A stretch of 64,000 bases of DNA, from assembly GCF_000469545.1 (NCBI RefSeq), contig NZ_KI273065.1, positions 150,159-214,158 of the forward strand, read 5' to 3'. Under the pieces are notes generated by a model, which worked only from the letters and a program-made list of their open reading frames with translations, made no database searches and was not told the DNA's origin. The translations under genes were made by a program, and so were the position numbers. Origin of the DNA: Mitsuokella sp. oral taxon 131 str. W9106 (GTDB lineage: Bacteria > Bacillota > Negativicutes > Selenomonadales > Selenomonadaceae). Position 1 is the stretch's first letter, and the number at the start of each line of letters is the position of its first letter. This document shows, one piece after another, positions 28,059 through 36,355 of this stretch.

Positions 28059-28847
28059 ATGCACCAGTACCTGTTTCATATCGGCAATTTCCCCATTCGT
28101 ACCTACGGACTCGTGCTTTGCCTCTCCATCATTCTCGCGACAGGCGTCGGCTGCTTTCTCGCAAAGGCAGACCGAAAGGGATATGAAAAGCACCTTCCCG
28201 ACCTCGGCATCTGCTGCGGCATTGCAGGACTCCTCGGCGCGCGTCTTTGGGACGTATTCTTCTTCGACTGGGAATACTACCATGACCATCTGACGGAACT
28301 ATTGAACGTTTGGCAGGGCGGCATGGCGATACAGGGCGGCGTCGTTGCCGGCGTCCTCGCTGGCATTCTCTACTGCCGCAAGCACAAGCTCGACACCATC
28401 CACCTCATGGACGTACTCGCGCCGGCAATTGTGCTTGGCCAGTCGCTCGGCCGCTGCGCCAATCTTCTTAACGGCGACGCGTTCGGCGCGCCGACAGGCA
28501 CAAGCTTCGGCATACTCTATCCGGCAACGACGCTCGCCCACCGCGTCTACGGCGAGCAGCCGCTTTGGCCTGCCGAGGTTTGGGAAGGGCAGCTCGACCT
28601 CGTCATATTCGCGCTTCTCCTGATGTTCCGCACGACAAGACACGCAAAAGGACAGTGTTTTGCACTCTACGCCATGCTCTACAGCCTCGTTCGTTTCGGT
28701 CTCGAATTCCTGCGCGGCGATTATACGGAAAAAGTGCTCAGTCTCTTCACGAGCGCCCAAACGACAAGCCTGCTCGTCTTCATCGCAGCAGGCGCTTGCT
28801 TCATCATTCTCGGGGTCCGTTCCAAGAAAAAGCGTCCCGCTGCTTGA
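28059..28847 (+). CDS. lgt: Prolipoprotein diacylglyceryl transferase
   Basis: 262 residues, integral membrane enzyme that adds diacylglycerol from phosphatidylglycerol to the lipobox cysteine of prolipoproteins. Family marks: the N-terminal IRTYGLVLCLSIILA helix, GARLWDVFF, WQGGMAIQGGVVAGVLAG and the Lgt signature GRCANLLNGDAFG. Seven hydrophobic segments are visible. AAAGGATG lies upstream of the ATG. A TATAAT at 28014-28019 is the likely -10 box of its promoter, with a weak -35 region. Confidence 0.95.
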   Translation: MHQYLFHIGNFPIRTYGLVLCLSIILATGVGCFLAKADRKGYEKHLPDLGICCGIAGLLGARLWDVFFFDWEYYHDHLTELLNVWQGGMAIQGGVVAGVLAGILYCRKHKLDTIHLMDVLAPAIVLGQSLGRCANLLNGDAFGAPTGTSFGILYPATTLAHRVYGEQPLWPAEVWEGQLDLVIFALLLMFRTTRHAKGQCFALYAMLYSLVRFGLEFLRGDYTEKVLSLFTSAQTTSLLVFIAAGACFIILGVRSKKKRPAA

Positions 28848-28848
28848 T

Positions 28849-28878
28849 TTGACTCCATTGTATTTTATCCCTTATAAT
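28849..28878 (+). promoter_or_regulatory. Predicted promoter of the SpeD-like gene
   Basis: TTGACT (28849-28854), an 18-bp spacer and TATAAT (28873-28878), starting right after the lgt stop codon and 33 bases before the next start codon. Confidence 0.65.
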
Positions 28879-28910
28879 GAAAATAAGAACTATTCAAAGG
28901 AGCATAGCGA

Positions 28911-29369
28911 ATGAAGATTCTAGCCCGCCATCTCACGGCTGACCTTTTCAACTGCAAAAACAGCCGCCTGCAAGACCTCACGATGATCAAGGAATCCCTG
29001 CAGGAGATTCTGGGGAAGATTGAATCGACACTCATCACGAGTTCCGTCGAAAAAATCAGCGAGGATCATTACGCAGCCATGATTCTTTTTCGCGAAGGGC
29101 ATATCACGATGCACGTATACACCGCGCTCAAATACGTCGCCATGGATATATTCCTCTGCCAAAAGAACGCACAGCCCGACAATATTGCAAGCACGCTCCG
29201 CGAATTCTTCAAGCCAGACAAAATCAAAACGACACTTCTGAAGCGCGGCGATTTCGGATCCGCCAAGGACATACGGCCAAAGGTCAAAACACATGTTGCT
29301 CCGCTGCGCAAAATCCACAATACCGGAGCGAAAGTCATTCGTGCTCTCGCACGCAGGAATCGCTATTAA
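28911..29369 (+). CDS. S-adenosylmethionine decarboxylase homologue lacking the pyruvoyl serine
   Basis: 152 residues with the layout of the small bacterial AdoMet decarboxylases (SpeH/SpeD): N-terminal RHLTADLFNCKNSRLQDL, then the processing region. Active relatives carry ESHLTIHTWPE, in which the Ser after Glu becomes the pyruvoyl group. Here the matching stretch is REGHITMHVYTALKYVAMDIFLC: the Ser is Gly (codon GGG at about 29095-29097) and the PE pair is absent, although the following His and the later Cys remain. Self-cleavage and pyruvoyl formation should be impossible, so a decarboxylase role is unlikely. The basic C-terminal tail (ALARRNRY) is unusual. It has its own promoter and ribosome binding site (AAGGAG). 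Confidence 0.75.
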   Translation: MKILARHLTADLFNCKNSRLQDLTMIKESLQEILGKIESTLITSSVEKISEDHYAAMILFREGHITMHVYTALKYVAMDIFLCQKNAQPDNIASTLREFFKPDKIKTTLLKRGDFGSAKDIRPKVKTHVAPLRKIHNTGAKVIRALARRNRY

Positions 29370-29373
29370 TCGT

Positions 29374-29402
29374 TTGACATTCGGGGACGAAACTTGTATA
29401 CT
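29374..29402 (+). promoter_or_regulatory. Promoter of the tRNA-Pro/tRNA-Arg pair
   Basis: TTGACA (29374-29379), a 17-bp spacer and TATACT (29397-29402), 13 bases before the first tRNA. Confidence 0.85.
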
Positions 29403-29414
29403 ACTATGGTATGT

Positions 29415-29491
29415 CGGGATGTAGCGCAGTTTGGCAGCGCGCCTGCTTTGGGAGCAGGATGTCGCAGGTTCAAATCCTGTCATCCCGACCA
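29415..29491 (+). tRNA. tRNA-Pro (anticodon UGG)
   Basis: 77 bases. Acceptor stem CGGGATG/CATCCCG, D arm GCGCAGTTTGGCAGCGC, anticodon arm CCTGCTTTGGGAGCAGG with TGG, T arm with GGTTCAAATCC, and an encoded CCA end. Confidence 0.96.
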
Positions 29492-29495
29492 TTTT

Positions 29496-29572
<77 letters not shown>

Positions 29573-29580
29573 TGCAATCA

Positions 29581-29631
29581 AAAAGGGCCGTGGACAAAAT
29601 GCCTTCGCGTTTTGTCCACGGCTCCTTTTTC
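29581..29631. terminator. Bidirectional terminator between tRNA-Arg and htpG
   Basis: GCCGTGGACAAAA pairs with TTTTGTCCACGGC around a ten-base loop, flanked by A-runs on the left and TCCTTTTT on the right. It serves both the rightward tRNA operon and leftward htpG. Confidence 0.88.
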
Positions 29632-29637
29632 TCTCCT

Positions 29638-31590
29638 TTACTTTGCCATAAGCTTTGCGAGTTTGTTCGCAAACTCGACGGGATTTTCGGGCAGGATCCC
29701 TTCGATGAGGAGTGCCTGCGTGTAGAGAAGGTCACAGTATTCCTTGAAGTCCGCCGAATCCTTGCCCGCCGCATGGAGTTCTTTGAGCTTCTCAAAGAGT
29801 GCATGGTGCGGATTGAGCTCAAGAATACGCTTCGCCTTGAACATCGGATTGTTCATGTCGGCGAAGGTCTGCTCCATCGAGAGCGACGGGCCGGCTTCAT
29901 CCGCGACGAGGCAGACCGCGCTCGACTTCAAACGGGCGGAAACCTTGACGTCGGCGACCTTGCCGCCGAGCGCTTCCTTGACGTCCTTGATGAAATCGTC
30001 ATTTTCCTTCTGGATATGCTCCGCTTCCTTGCGCACTTCCTCGCTCTCTGCATCGTCGAGTCCGAGGTCGCCGCGGCTGATGGAATGGAATGGCTTGCCG
30101 TCATACTCGCGCAGCGTCTCAATCGCAAACTCGTCGACGGGATCGAGCAGGTAGAGCACTTCGATGCCCTTGTCGCGCAGCGTCTCCATCTGTGGAAGCT
30201 GCTCGATCGTCTCCTTGTCGTGCGCCGTCGCATAATAGATCTTCTTCTGGCTCTCGGGCATTCGCTCTGTGTATTCCTTGAGCGACACGAGCTTTCCTTC
30301 CTTCGAGCTCGTGAAGAGAAGCAGGTCTTTGAGCTTGTCGATCGTATCACCGCCAGAATACATGCTGTTGTAGACGCCGATCTTCAGTGACTTGCCGAAC
30401 TCGTTCCAAAACTTCTCATAGTCCTCGCGGCTGTTCTTGAGCTTCTTTGCAAGGCTCTTTAGGATATTCTTTTCGAGCGCGCGGCCGATGGTCTTTAATT
30501 CGCGGCTCTGCTGCAAGAGCTCGCGCGAGATATTGAGTGAGAGATCCGGGGAATCGACGAGTCCTTTCATGAAGCGCAGGTAGTCCGGCAAAAGATCCTT
30601 GCACTTATCCATGATGAAGACGTGGCGGCTGTAGAGCTGCAGTCCCGGCTCGTAGTCCGTCTGGTAGAGGTTGAACGGCGCGTGCGCAGGGATGGCGAGC
30701 AGTGCCGTGTACTCGATCGTGCCCTCGACCTTCGTGTGAAAGATTTCCATCGGGTTCTCCCACTCATGGAACTGGTGCTTGAAGAACTCGTTGTACTCGT
30801 CTTCCTTGATGTCGCTTTTGCTCCGCGTCCAAAGCGGCTGCATCGAATTCAGCGTGCGAAGCTCCGTGCGCTTCACCTTTTCCGCACCTTCGATCTCTTT
30901 GCCGTCCGCGTCCTTCGGTGTCTCCTCGAACATAAAATTCATCTTGATCGGATAGCGGACGTAGTCGCTGTACTTCTTGACGAGCCGCTCGACTGTGTAA
31001 GGATCCGTGTAGTCGTCCTCGCCTTCGCCCGCATAGTCTTTCGCGAGCGTCAGCGTAATCGACGTGCCGCGCTTCTCCTTCTCGCATTCCTCGATCGTGA
31101 ACGAGCCGTCTGCCGTCGATTCCCACTTGTACGCTTGGCTTTCGCCCGCCTTGCGCGTCACGACCGTGACCTTCTCCGCAACCATGAATGCCGAATAGAA
31201 GCCGACGCCGAACTGACCGATCATGTCCTTGTCCGTGACGTCCTCATTCGACTCCTTCGCTTTCTTGAGCTCTTCGAGGAATGCCTTCGTGCCCGACTTT
31301 GCAATCGTGCCGATATTCTCGATGACTTCTTCGCGCGTCATGCCGATGCCGTTATCGGAAATCGTCAGCGTGCGGCTCTCCTTGTCCGGCACGAGGAAAA
31401 TCTCGTAATTCTCGTCGCCTTCCAGAATGTCGCGATTCGTCAGTCCTTCGAAATGAAGCTTGTCGATCGCGTCCGACGCGTTCGAAATGAGCTCACGCAA
31501 AAAAATCTCGTGGTTCGTATAAATCGAATGGATCATCAGATCCAAAAGCTGGCGGGTCTCCGCTTGAAATTCATGTGTCTCTTTTGCCAT
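29638..31590 (-). CDS. htpG: Hsp90-family chaperone HtpG
   Basis: 650 residues, full length for bacterial Hsp90. The N-terminal ATP-binding domain shows LRELISNASDAIDKL, the SDNGIGM nucleotide loop, IGTIAKSGTKAF and IGQFGVGFYSAFMVA. The middle domain contains SLNISRELLQQSRELK, and the C-terminal dimerisation part ends PVEFANKLAKLMAK. It is an ATP-dependent cytosolic folding chaperone. A consensus promoter and a perfect CIRCE operator lie directly upstream, so HrcA should repress it and heat should induce it. In B. subtilis htpG is not under HrcA, so this wiring differs. Confidence 0.97.
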   Translation of the reverse strand: MAKETHEFQAETRQLLDLMIHSIYTNHEIFLRELISNASDAIDKLHFEGLTNRDILEGDENYEIFLVPDKESRTLTISDNGIGMTREEVIENIGTIAKSGTKAFLEELKKAKESNEDVTDKDMIGQFGVGFYSAFMVAEKVTVVTRKAGESQAYKWESTADGSFTIEECEKEKRGTSITLTLAKDYAGEGEDDYTDPYTVERLVKKYSDYVRYPIKMNFMFEETPKDADGKEIEGAEKVKRTELRTLNSMQPLWTRSKSDIKEDEYNEFFKHQFHEWENPMEIFHTKVEGTIEYTALLAIPAHAPFNLYQTDYEPGLQLYSRHVFIMDKCKDLLPDYLRFMKGLVDSPDLSLNISRELLQQSRELKTIGRALEKNILKSLAKKLKNSREDYEKFWNEFGKSLKIGVYNSMYSGGDTIDKLKDLLLFTSSKEGKLVSLKEYTERMPESQKKIYYATAHDKETIEQLPQMETLRDKGIEVLYLLDPVDEFAIETLREYDGKPFHSISRGDLGLDDAESEEVRKEAEHIQKENDDFIKDVKEALGGKVADVKVSARLKSSAVCLVADEAGPSLSMEQTFADMNNPMFKAKRILELNPHHALFEKLKELHAAGKDSADFKEYCDLLYTQALLIEGILPENPVEFANKLAKLMAK

Positions 31591-31620
31591 GTCTCGTCTG
31601 CCTTTCCTTCTTCCTATTTT

Positions 31621-31647
31621 TTAGCACTCCTTCACAAAGAGTGCTAA
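31621..31647 (-). promoter_or_regulatory. CIRCE operator (HrcA site) of htpG
   Basis: TTAGCACTC, nine bases, GAGTGCTAA: an exact match to the consensus inverted repeat. It lies between the predicted transcription start and the htpG start codon, where bound HrcA would block transcription. Confidence 0.96.
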
Positions 31648-31659
31648 AATATATTATGT

Positions 31660-31688
31660 AATATACTACGAAAAGGGCAAAATGTCAA
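31660..31688 (-). promoter_or_regulatory. Promoter of htpG
   Basis: On the minus strand TTGACA (31683-31688), a 17-bp spacer and TATATT (31660-31665). The start point would fall just ahead of the CIRCE element. Confidence 0.85.
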
Positions 31689-31743
31689 ATTAAATTCACG
31701 CCCTTCGACAATTCTCTGATCGGTACGAGTTCGTGTCCAAAAA

Positions 31744-31773
31744 TTGCATCCCATGATTGAGCCGTGTTATAAT
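31744..31773 (+). promoter_or_regulatory. Predicted promoter of the glycosylase gene
   Basis: TTGCAT (31744-31749), an 18-bp spacer and TATAAT (31768-31773). The leader from here to the start codon is about 150 bases long. Confidence 0.55.
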
Positions 31774-31806
31774 GTGCACGGCAAACAGCAGAAGCATGAC
31801 GTACAG

Positions 31807-31840
31807 GAAACGCCCTTCCGAGGCGGTTGGAGGGCGTTTC
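31807..31840 (+). repeat. Ten-base-pair hairpin in the glycosylase leader
   Basis: GAAACGCCCT (31807-31816) pairs perfectly with AGGGCGTTTC (31831-31840) around a 14-base loop. No T-run follows, so it is not a standard terminator. It lies in the predicted 5' leader and matches no riboswitch class I know. Confidence 0.5.
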
Positions 31841-31929
31841 GATTCCCATATTGCTGGCAGGGCTGAGCGCCTAAGTCTCTTGCCTTTGTCTCGCCATGCC
31901 ATTTGAAACGATCATGGAAAACGAGAAAC

Positions 31930-32589
31930 ATGTTGAACAACAAAGCCAAAAAAAAGAAAACAAAGACGGACACACCGGAAATCGAACTTCGCCCCTTTCC
32001 GCCATTCCTGCCACCAAATGCGACCGTGCTGATGATGGGAAGCTTCCCCCCAATGAAAGAAAAACGCGCGATGGCGTTCCACTACCCGAACTTCCAGAAC
32101 GATATGTGGCGGGTCTACGGGCTCGTGTTCTTCGGCGATGCAACGCATTTCCAAGTGCCGGGAGAGAAGATGTTTGACGCAGCGCGCATCAAGGCGTTCC
32201 TCACGGAACGCGGCATCGGCTCATGCCCCGGCGTGCGCCGCGCCATCCGCACACACGGCAACGCATCCGACGCCTTTCTGCAGGTCGTGGAGACCGTGGA
32301 GCTGCCCGAAATCCTGCGTGAGATTCCGCAGTGCCGCCGCATCTGCACGACAGGCGGCAAGGCAACTGAAATTCTCTTTGCGCTGCTCACGGCGGAGAAG
32401 AAGGGGAAGGACGTCAAGACGGGCGAGACCGTGCCCGCGCGCTGCGGGGATCGCACGCTCCTCGTCACGCGCCTGCCGTCCACCTCGCGCGCCTATCCGA
32501 TGCCCCTTGCGAAAAAGGCAGAAGCCTATCGAACATTTTTTCGCGCGGCAGGATTCGCGGTAGCAGAAGAAGCAAGCCCCTCCATATAA
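31930..32589 (+). CDS. Uracil/hypoxanthine-DNA glycosylase superfamily protein
   Basis: About 219 residues from ATG at 31930 (MLNNKAKKKK). The ribosome binding site is weak and an upstream TTG at 31903 is possible. After a lysine-rich, presumably DNA-binding, N-terminus come VLMMGSFPPMKEKRAMAFHYPNFQNDMWRV in parts, which matches the GSFPS...YYAHPxNRFW motif of family 6-like glycosylases, and TRLPSTSRAYPMPLAKK, which matches the LPSTSPAN motif. The protein should excise a damaged base (uracil or hypoxanthine) from DNA. Exact substrate uncertain. It stands alone between two terminators. Confidence 0.75.
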   Translation: MLNNKAKKKKTKTDTPEIELRPFPPFLPPNATVLMMGSFPPMKEKRAMAFHYPNFQNDMWRVYGLVFFGDATHFQVPGEKMFDAARIKAFLTERGIGSCPGVRRAIRTHGNASDAFLQVVETVELPEILREIPQCRRICTTGGKATEILFALLTAEKKGKDVKTGETVPARCGDRTLLVTRLPSTSRAYPMPLAKKAEAYRTFFRAAGFAVAEEASPSI

Positions 32590-32610
32590 ACCGCGCGAAA
32601 CGCACAATAA

Positions 32611-32655
32611 AGCGCCTCTGCTGAGCATGCATGCCATGCCGCAGAAGCGTTTTCT
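32611..32655. terminator. Terminator between convergent glycosylase and dehydrogenase genes
   Basis: GCGCCTCTGC pairs with GCAGAAGCGT around a loop that itself contains GCATGCATGC; TTTTCTTT follows on the plus strand and TTTATT on the minus strand. Confidence 0.75.
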
Positions 32656-32663
32656 TTGCCGTA

Positions 32664-33731
32664 TTAGACGCGCGGCAGGACCGCGCAGACGGCCGAGCCG
32701 ACTTCCTGCGTGTTTGCCTTGCCGCCGAGGTCTGGCGTCAGCGTCTTCTTCTCCGTGAGCAGCGTCTCGATCGCCGCAATGACCTTCTTCGCCCAGGCCT
32801 CCTGCCCGAAGAATTCGAGCATCTGGCTTGCCGACCAGATCGCGGCCAAGGGATTGGCGAGTCCCTTTCCTGCAATGTCCGGCGCGCTGCCGTGGATCGG
32901 CTCGAACATCGAGGGGAACTTCTTTTCGGGGTTGAGGTTCGCCCCCGCTGCAAGCCCCATGCCGCCCGCGATCGCCGCGCCGAGATCGGTCAGGATATCA
33001 CCGAATAGATTGCTCGTCACGACGACCTCAAAGCGTGCCGGGTCTTTCACGAAGAACATGCTCGCCGCATCGACGAGGAGCTTGTGCGTCTCGACCTCTG
33101 GATATTCGTGCCCCAGCTCCTCGAAGATCGCATCCCAGAATACCATCGAATAGCCGAGCGCATTGCCCTTCGAGATGGAGGTCAGCGTCCTCCCCTCGCG
33201 TTTTGCAAGCTCATAGGCGTAGCGCATGACACGCTCGCAGCCCTTGCGCGAGAATACGCCCGTCTGCAGCGCAACCTCCTCCTTGGTGCCGGGAAACAGT
33301 CTTGCGCCGACATTGGCGTACTCGCCCTCGCTGTTCTCGCGGACGACCACCATATCGATATCCCCGCGGCGCACGCCCGCGAGCGGGCACGGCGCGCCGG
33401 CGAGCAGCTTCACGGGACGCAAGTTGATGTACTCGTCAAAGCCGCGGCGAATCTTTAGCAGGAGGTCGCCCAGCGAGACGTGGTCCGGCACGCCGGGGTA
33501 GCCAACCGCGCCGAGGTAGATCGCATCGAACGCACGGAGCTTTTCGAGCGCGTCCGCCTCCATCATCTCCCCCGTCTTTAGGTAGTACTCACACCCCCAT
33601 GGAAAATCCGTGAACACAAATCGAAAGCTGCCGTCGAGTGCGGCGACCTGCTCAAGCACCCTTTTCCCCTCGCCAATGACCTCCGGGCCAATGCCATCGC
33701 CTGCGATGACTGCAATGTTATACGTCTGCAT
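32664..33731 (-). CDS. Beta-decarboxylating dehydrogenase (D-malate/tartrate dehydrogenase type)
   Basis: 355 residues from ATG (MQTYNIAVIAGDGIGPEV), preceded by GAGG; the frame is open 34 codons further upstream but that stretch is not family-like. It belongs to the isocitrate/isopropylmalate dehydrogenase family: GDGIGPEV, VVVRENSEGEYANVGAR, the Asp metal ligands in NLFGDILTDLGAAI and FEPIHGSAPDIAGK. The RENSEGEY variant and length fit the D-malate/tartrate (DmlA/TtuC) subgroup rather than LeuB or Icd. It uses NAD+ and a divalent metal to oxidise and decarboxylate D-malate or tartrate. No leuCD genes are nearby, which supports a non-leucine role. Confidence 0.85.
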   Translation of the reverse strand: MQTYNIAVIAGDGIGPEVIGEGKRVLEQVAALDGSFRFVFTDFPWGCEYYLKTGEMMEADALEKLRAFDAIYLGAVGYPGVPDHVSLGDLLLKIRRGFDEYINLRPVKLLAGAPCPLAGVRRGDIDMVVVRENSEGEYANVGARLFPGTKEEVALQTGVFSRKGCERVMRYAYELAKREGRTLTSISKGNALGYSMVFWDAIFEELGHEYPEVETHKLLVDAASMFFVKDPARFEVVVTSNLFGDILTDLGAAIAGGMGLAAGANLNPEKKFPSMFEPIHGSAPDIAGKGLANPLAAIWSASQMLEFFGQEAWAKKVIAAIETLLTEKKTLTPDLGGKANTQEVGSAVCAVLPRV

Positions 33732-33877
33732 GAAAACGCCTCTTTCTCCTCTGCTGCAATTCTTTCGGCTAAGCCCCTTTTCCTGATTACACGTTCCATT
33801 ATGACACCACTTGCTTATTTCGTCAAAAAACAATCAAAAAACAATATGGAAGGATCCAGGATAGATTCCGTGTTTCC

Positions 33878-33906
33878 TTGAAAAGGATCTGCTTTCTTCT
33901 TATAAT
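33878..33906 (+). promoter_or_regulatory. Promoter of the truncated methylase gene
   Basis: TTGAAA (33878-33883), a 17-bp spacer and TATAAT (33901-33906); GGAGGGGG at about 33923-33930 precedes the start codon at 33942. Confidence 0.75.
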
Positions 33907-33941
33907 GAATTTATTGAGATACGGAGGGGGCAATAACATAT

Positions 33942-35108
33942 ATGGCGAAGAAAGAAGCGAACACAGACCTTTGGGTGGCAAAGCAGCTTGAAGCGTGCAA
34001 GATTTCATTCGACGCACAGGGAAGCAATATCAAAGAGTTGAACGAGGCTCTGAAAACGGCATCGAAACGTGGCACAGGCAACGCTGGTTATCCTGAGTAC
34101 GTGGCTGTTGTCCGAGATTTCGTTCTCGTCATTGAGGACAAAGCGTCACTAGACAAGCAAATCCATCTGACCGACAGCGGCGTCATCGCCACGGACACGA
34201 AATCCATCACCGACTATGGTGTGAATAGCGCATACTTTTATGGCAAGCACATCGCGCAGAACAGCGCATTCAAAAAAGTATTCGCACTGGGTGTGTCCGG
34301 GGATGAAAAGCACCACGCCATCACGCCTCTATGGGTGGATGACCGCGAAGGCTACAAACGCTTGCCGGACATAGAGTCTTTCGTATCATTCTCACCGAGC
34401 AACATTCAGGAGTATTACACACGCTATGTACTCGAAGAAGCAACCGATATCGAAAAGACGACCGAGCAGATTCTAAAGGATGCCGCAACCCTGCATGAAT
34501 ACCTGCGCACATACGGCACGCTGAAAGATCAGGACAAGCCACTTGTCGTGGCTGGCATTCTGCTCGCATTGGACGAAATCGACTACGGCGGATTCCGCAT
34601 GGATTCCCTGACGGGCGACCAACTGCCCGGAAACCGAGACGGGGACAAGCTGATGAACGCCATCCGAACGAGGCTGACCCGCTCCAACGTCGGGCCTGAT
34701 GCAAAGAAGGACAAACTATTGTCGGAGTTTTCCATCCTTCAGACGAGCTTCCGGTTAAATGAAACCAACGATGTGCTTGGCAAGACCCCACTGAAGTATT
34801 ACACGGAATTTCTTTACGAGCACGTATTCAAAAACATCAAATACCAAAAAACATCCGAGGACTTCATCGGACGTTTCTACGGCGAGTTCATGAGCTATTC
34901 CGGCGGCGATGGCCAGACACTCGGCATCATTCTGACACCCCGCCATATCACGGACTTGATGTGCGACCTTGTGGATGTGCAGGCAGACGACGTCGTGCTG
35001 GACAAAAGGATAGCTTATTTGATACAAGCAAACGGCAAAGAAAAATCCTCGAAAGCCCTTGATATAAGGGACTTCGAGGATTTGACTAATCTGAGGATTG
35101 CGGCTTAG
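33942..35108 (+). pseudogene. N6-adenine DNA methylase (restriction-modification type), truncated before the catalytic motif
   Basis: 388 codons, of which the first about 350 read as the N-terminal part of a large HsdM-like/type IIG N6-methylase: a target-recognition/nuclease-like beginning (WVAKQLEACKISFDAQGSNIKEL, VVRDFVLVIEDKAS) and the helical methylase N-domain up to LGIILTPRHITDLMCDLVDV. Relatives continue with the SAM-binding motif I (DPCxGTGGF) right after VVLD. Here the sequence changes after VVLD at about 35004 to an unrelated tail (KRIAYLIQANGKEKSSKAL and on) and stops. With no motif I or NPPF motif it cannot methylate. The promoter and ribosome binding site are intact. Confidence 0.75.
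35043..35083. repeat. Inverted repeat at the methylase truncation point
   Basis: AAATCCTCGAA (35043-35053) pairs with TTCGAGGATTT (35073-35083); inside, GCCC and AGGG extend the stem. It begins about 40 bases after homology to the methylase ends. The 35110-35227 stretch to the right holds further short repeats (CCGTTTGTAG and CCGTTTGCAG; hairpins around them) but no gene. It may mark the end of a mobile segment or terminate the BREX operon. Confidence 0.5.
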
Positions 35109-35227
35109 AGGACGATTTGGAGAAGTACGGCAGAATTTTGCCGCTCAAAAACCAGCAGGGGTTGCATCGAAAATTGCCTGCCGTTTGTAGAGTATCGGAT
35201 TTTGAAACCCCACCGTTTGCAGGGTTC

Positions 35228-36355
35228 TCAATTTCGATTATGGAAAAGTATTTTTTTTAATCCATCTGCGATTGCATCCACATCTTGCTCTGTATTATTT
35301 TTGCCAAGAGAAATACGCACCGTTCCCTTGGCAAGCGATTCCGGCAGATTAATTGCCTTCAATACATGAGATATTTCTTTGCTATGGCTATTACAAGCTG
35401 AGCCGGTAGCAATGCTAATTCCCATTAAGTCCAATCTATGAAGGATGGCTTCTCCGTCTCGCCCGTCAAACGAAAGGCTGATAAGTCCCGGAAGAGTATT
35501 TTCTCCTCCGTTGCGGACATATGATACATTAAAGTCACTCAATTTTTCCAGAAGGTGCCGTTCTAATTTTCTCACATAATCACGGTTCGTTTTTAGATTT
35601 TCGATATTTGATTTGAGAGCAACCGCCATACCCACTATACCAGGAACATTTTCTGTTCCCGCCCGCAATCCACTTTCCTGTGAGCCACCATCCAAATAGG
35701 GAGATACATTTGTCCCCTTTCGAATATAAAGAAATCCTACTCCTTTAGGTCCGTTGAATTTGTGAGCCGAGGCTGAAAGCATATCGATGCCCATCTCATC
35801 GACATTGATATCAATATGCCCGATAGCTTGAACGGCATCGGTATGAAAAACGGCATCATGTTCATGAGCAAGATTGGAAAGTTCTCGAATGGGCTGAATT
35901 GTGCCAAGTTCATTATTTGCCGACATGACTGTAACTAAGGACACCGTATCGGTTATATGACGTTTAAGAATTTCCGATGCAATAATTCCATCTTTATCCG
36001 GCGTCATATATACCACCGAGTAACCTCTGCCTTCCATCACCCTGCAGGAATTAAGGATAGCATGGTGTTCAATGGCAGACGTTATAACGGTTCTTTTTTT
36101 TTCGTCTGAACCTGCAATAATTTTGACAGCCCAATTATCGCTCTCAGTGCCGCCAGAAGTAAAATATATTTCCTCTGGACTGGCATGGATGCATTGAGCG
36201 ATTATCTCACGAGCATCCTTCAAGGCTCTTTTGGGAACACGAGAAAAAGAATATATCCCGGATGCGTTACCATACTCTCCAAGCAGAAAAGGCTTCATGG
36301 CTTCGAAGGCATCTGTATCAAGTTTAGTTGTGGCAGCGTTATCGGCATAAATCAT
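35228..36355 (-). CDS. Cysteine desulfurase (IscS/DndA type) in the BREX operon
   Basis: 375 residues, PLP enzyme that takes sulfur from cysteine as a persulfide. Hallmarks: MIYADNAATTKLD, FTSGGTESDNWA, the PLP lysine in SASAHKFNGPKGVGFLYIRKG, RAGTENVPGIVG, and the catalytic cysteine in ATGSACNSHSKEISHVL. The start overlaps the brxL stop by four bases, so it is translated with the BREX genes as the last gene. It is a clear sulfur donor candidate for BrxP in the same operon, comparable to DndA serving DndC. A general Fe-S role is possible, but no scaffold gene (IscU) is adjacent. Confidence 0.9.
   Translation of the reverse strand: MIYADNAATTKLDTDAFEAMKPFLLGEYGNASGIYSFSRVPKRALKDAREIIAQCIHASPEEIYFTSGGTESDNWAVKIIAGSDEKKRTVITSAIEHHAILNSCRVMEGRGYSVVYMTPDKDGIIASEILKRHITDTVSLVTVMSANNELGTIQPIRELSNLAHEHDAVFHTDAVQAIGHIDINVDEMGIDMLSASAHKFNGPKGVGFLYIRKGTNVSPYLDGGSQESGLRAGTENVPGIVGMAVALKSNIENLKTNRDYVRKLERHLLEKLSDFNVSYVRNGGENTLPGLISLSFDGRDGEAILHRLDLMGISIATGSACNSHSKEISHVLKAINLPESLAKGTVRISLGKNNTEQDVDAIADGLKKILFHNRN

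Noticed and set aside
28920..29492. 190-codon minus-strand frame covering the SpeD-like gene and tRNA-Pro
   Set aside because: It runs through a tRNA and has no ribosome binding site.
30622..31647. Open frame of 341 codons on the plus strand
   Set aside because: Antisense of htpG and running through the CIRCE element.
35110..35227. CRISPR-like repeats (CCGTTTGTAG / CCGTTTGCAG)
   Set aside because: Only two short, imperfect copies without regular spacers; no cas genes in the window.
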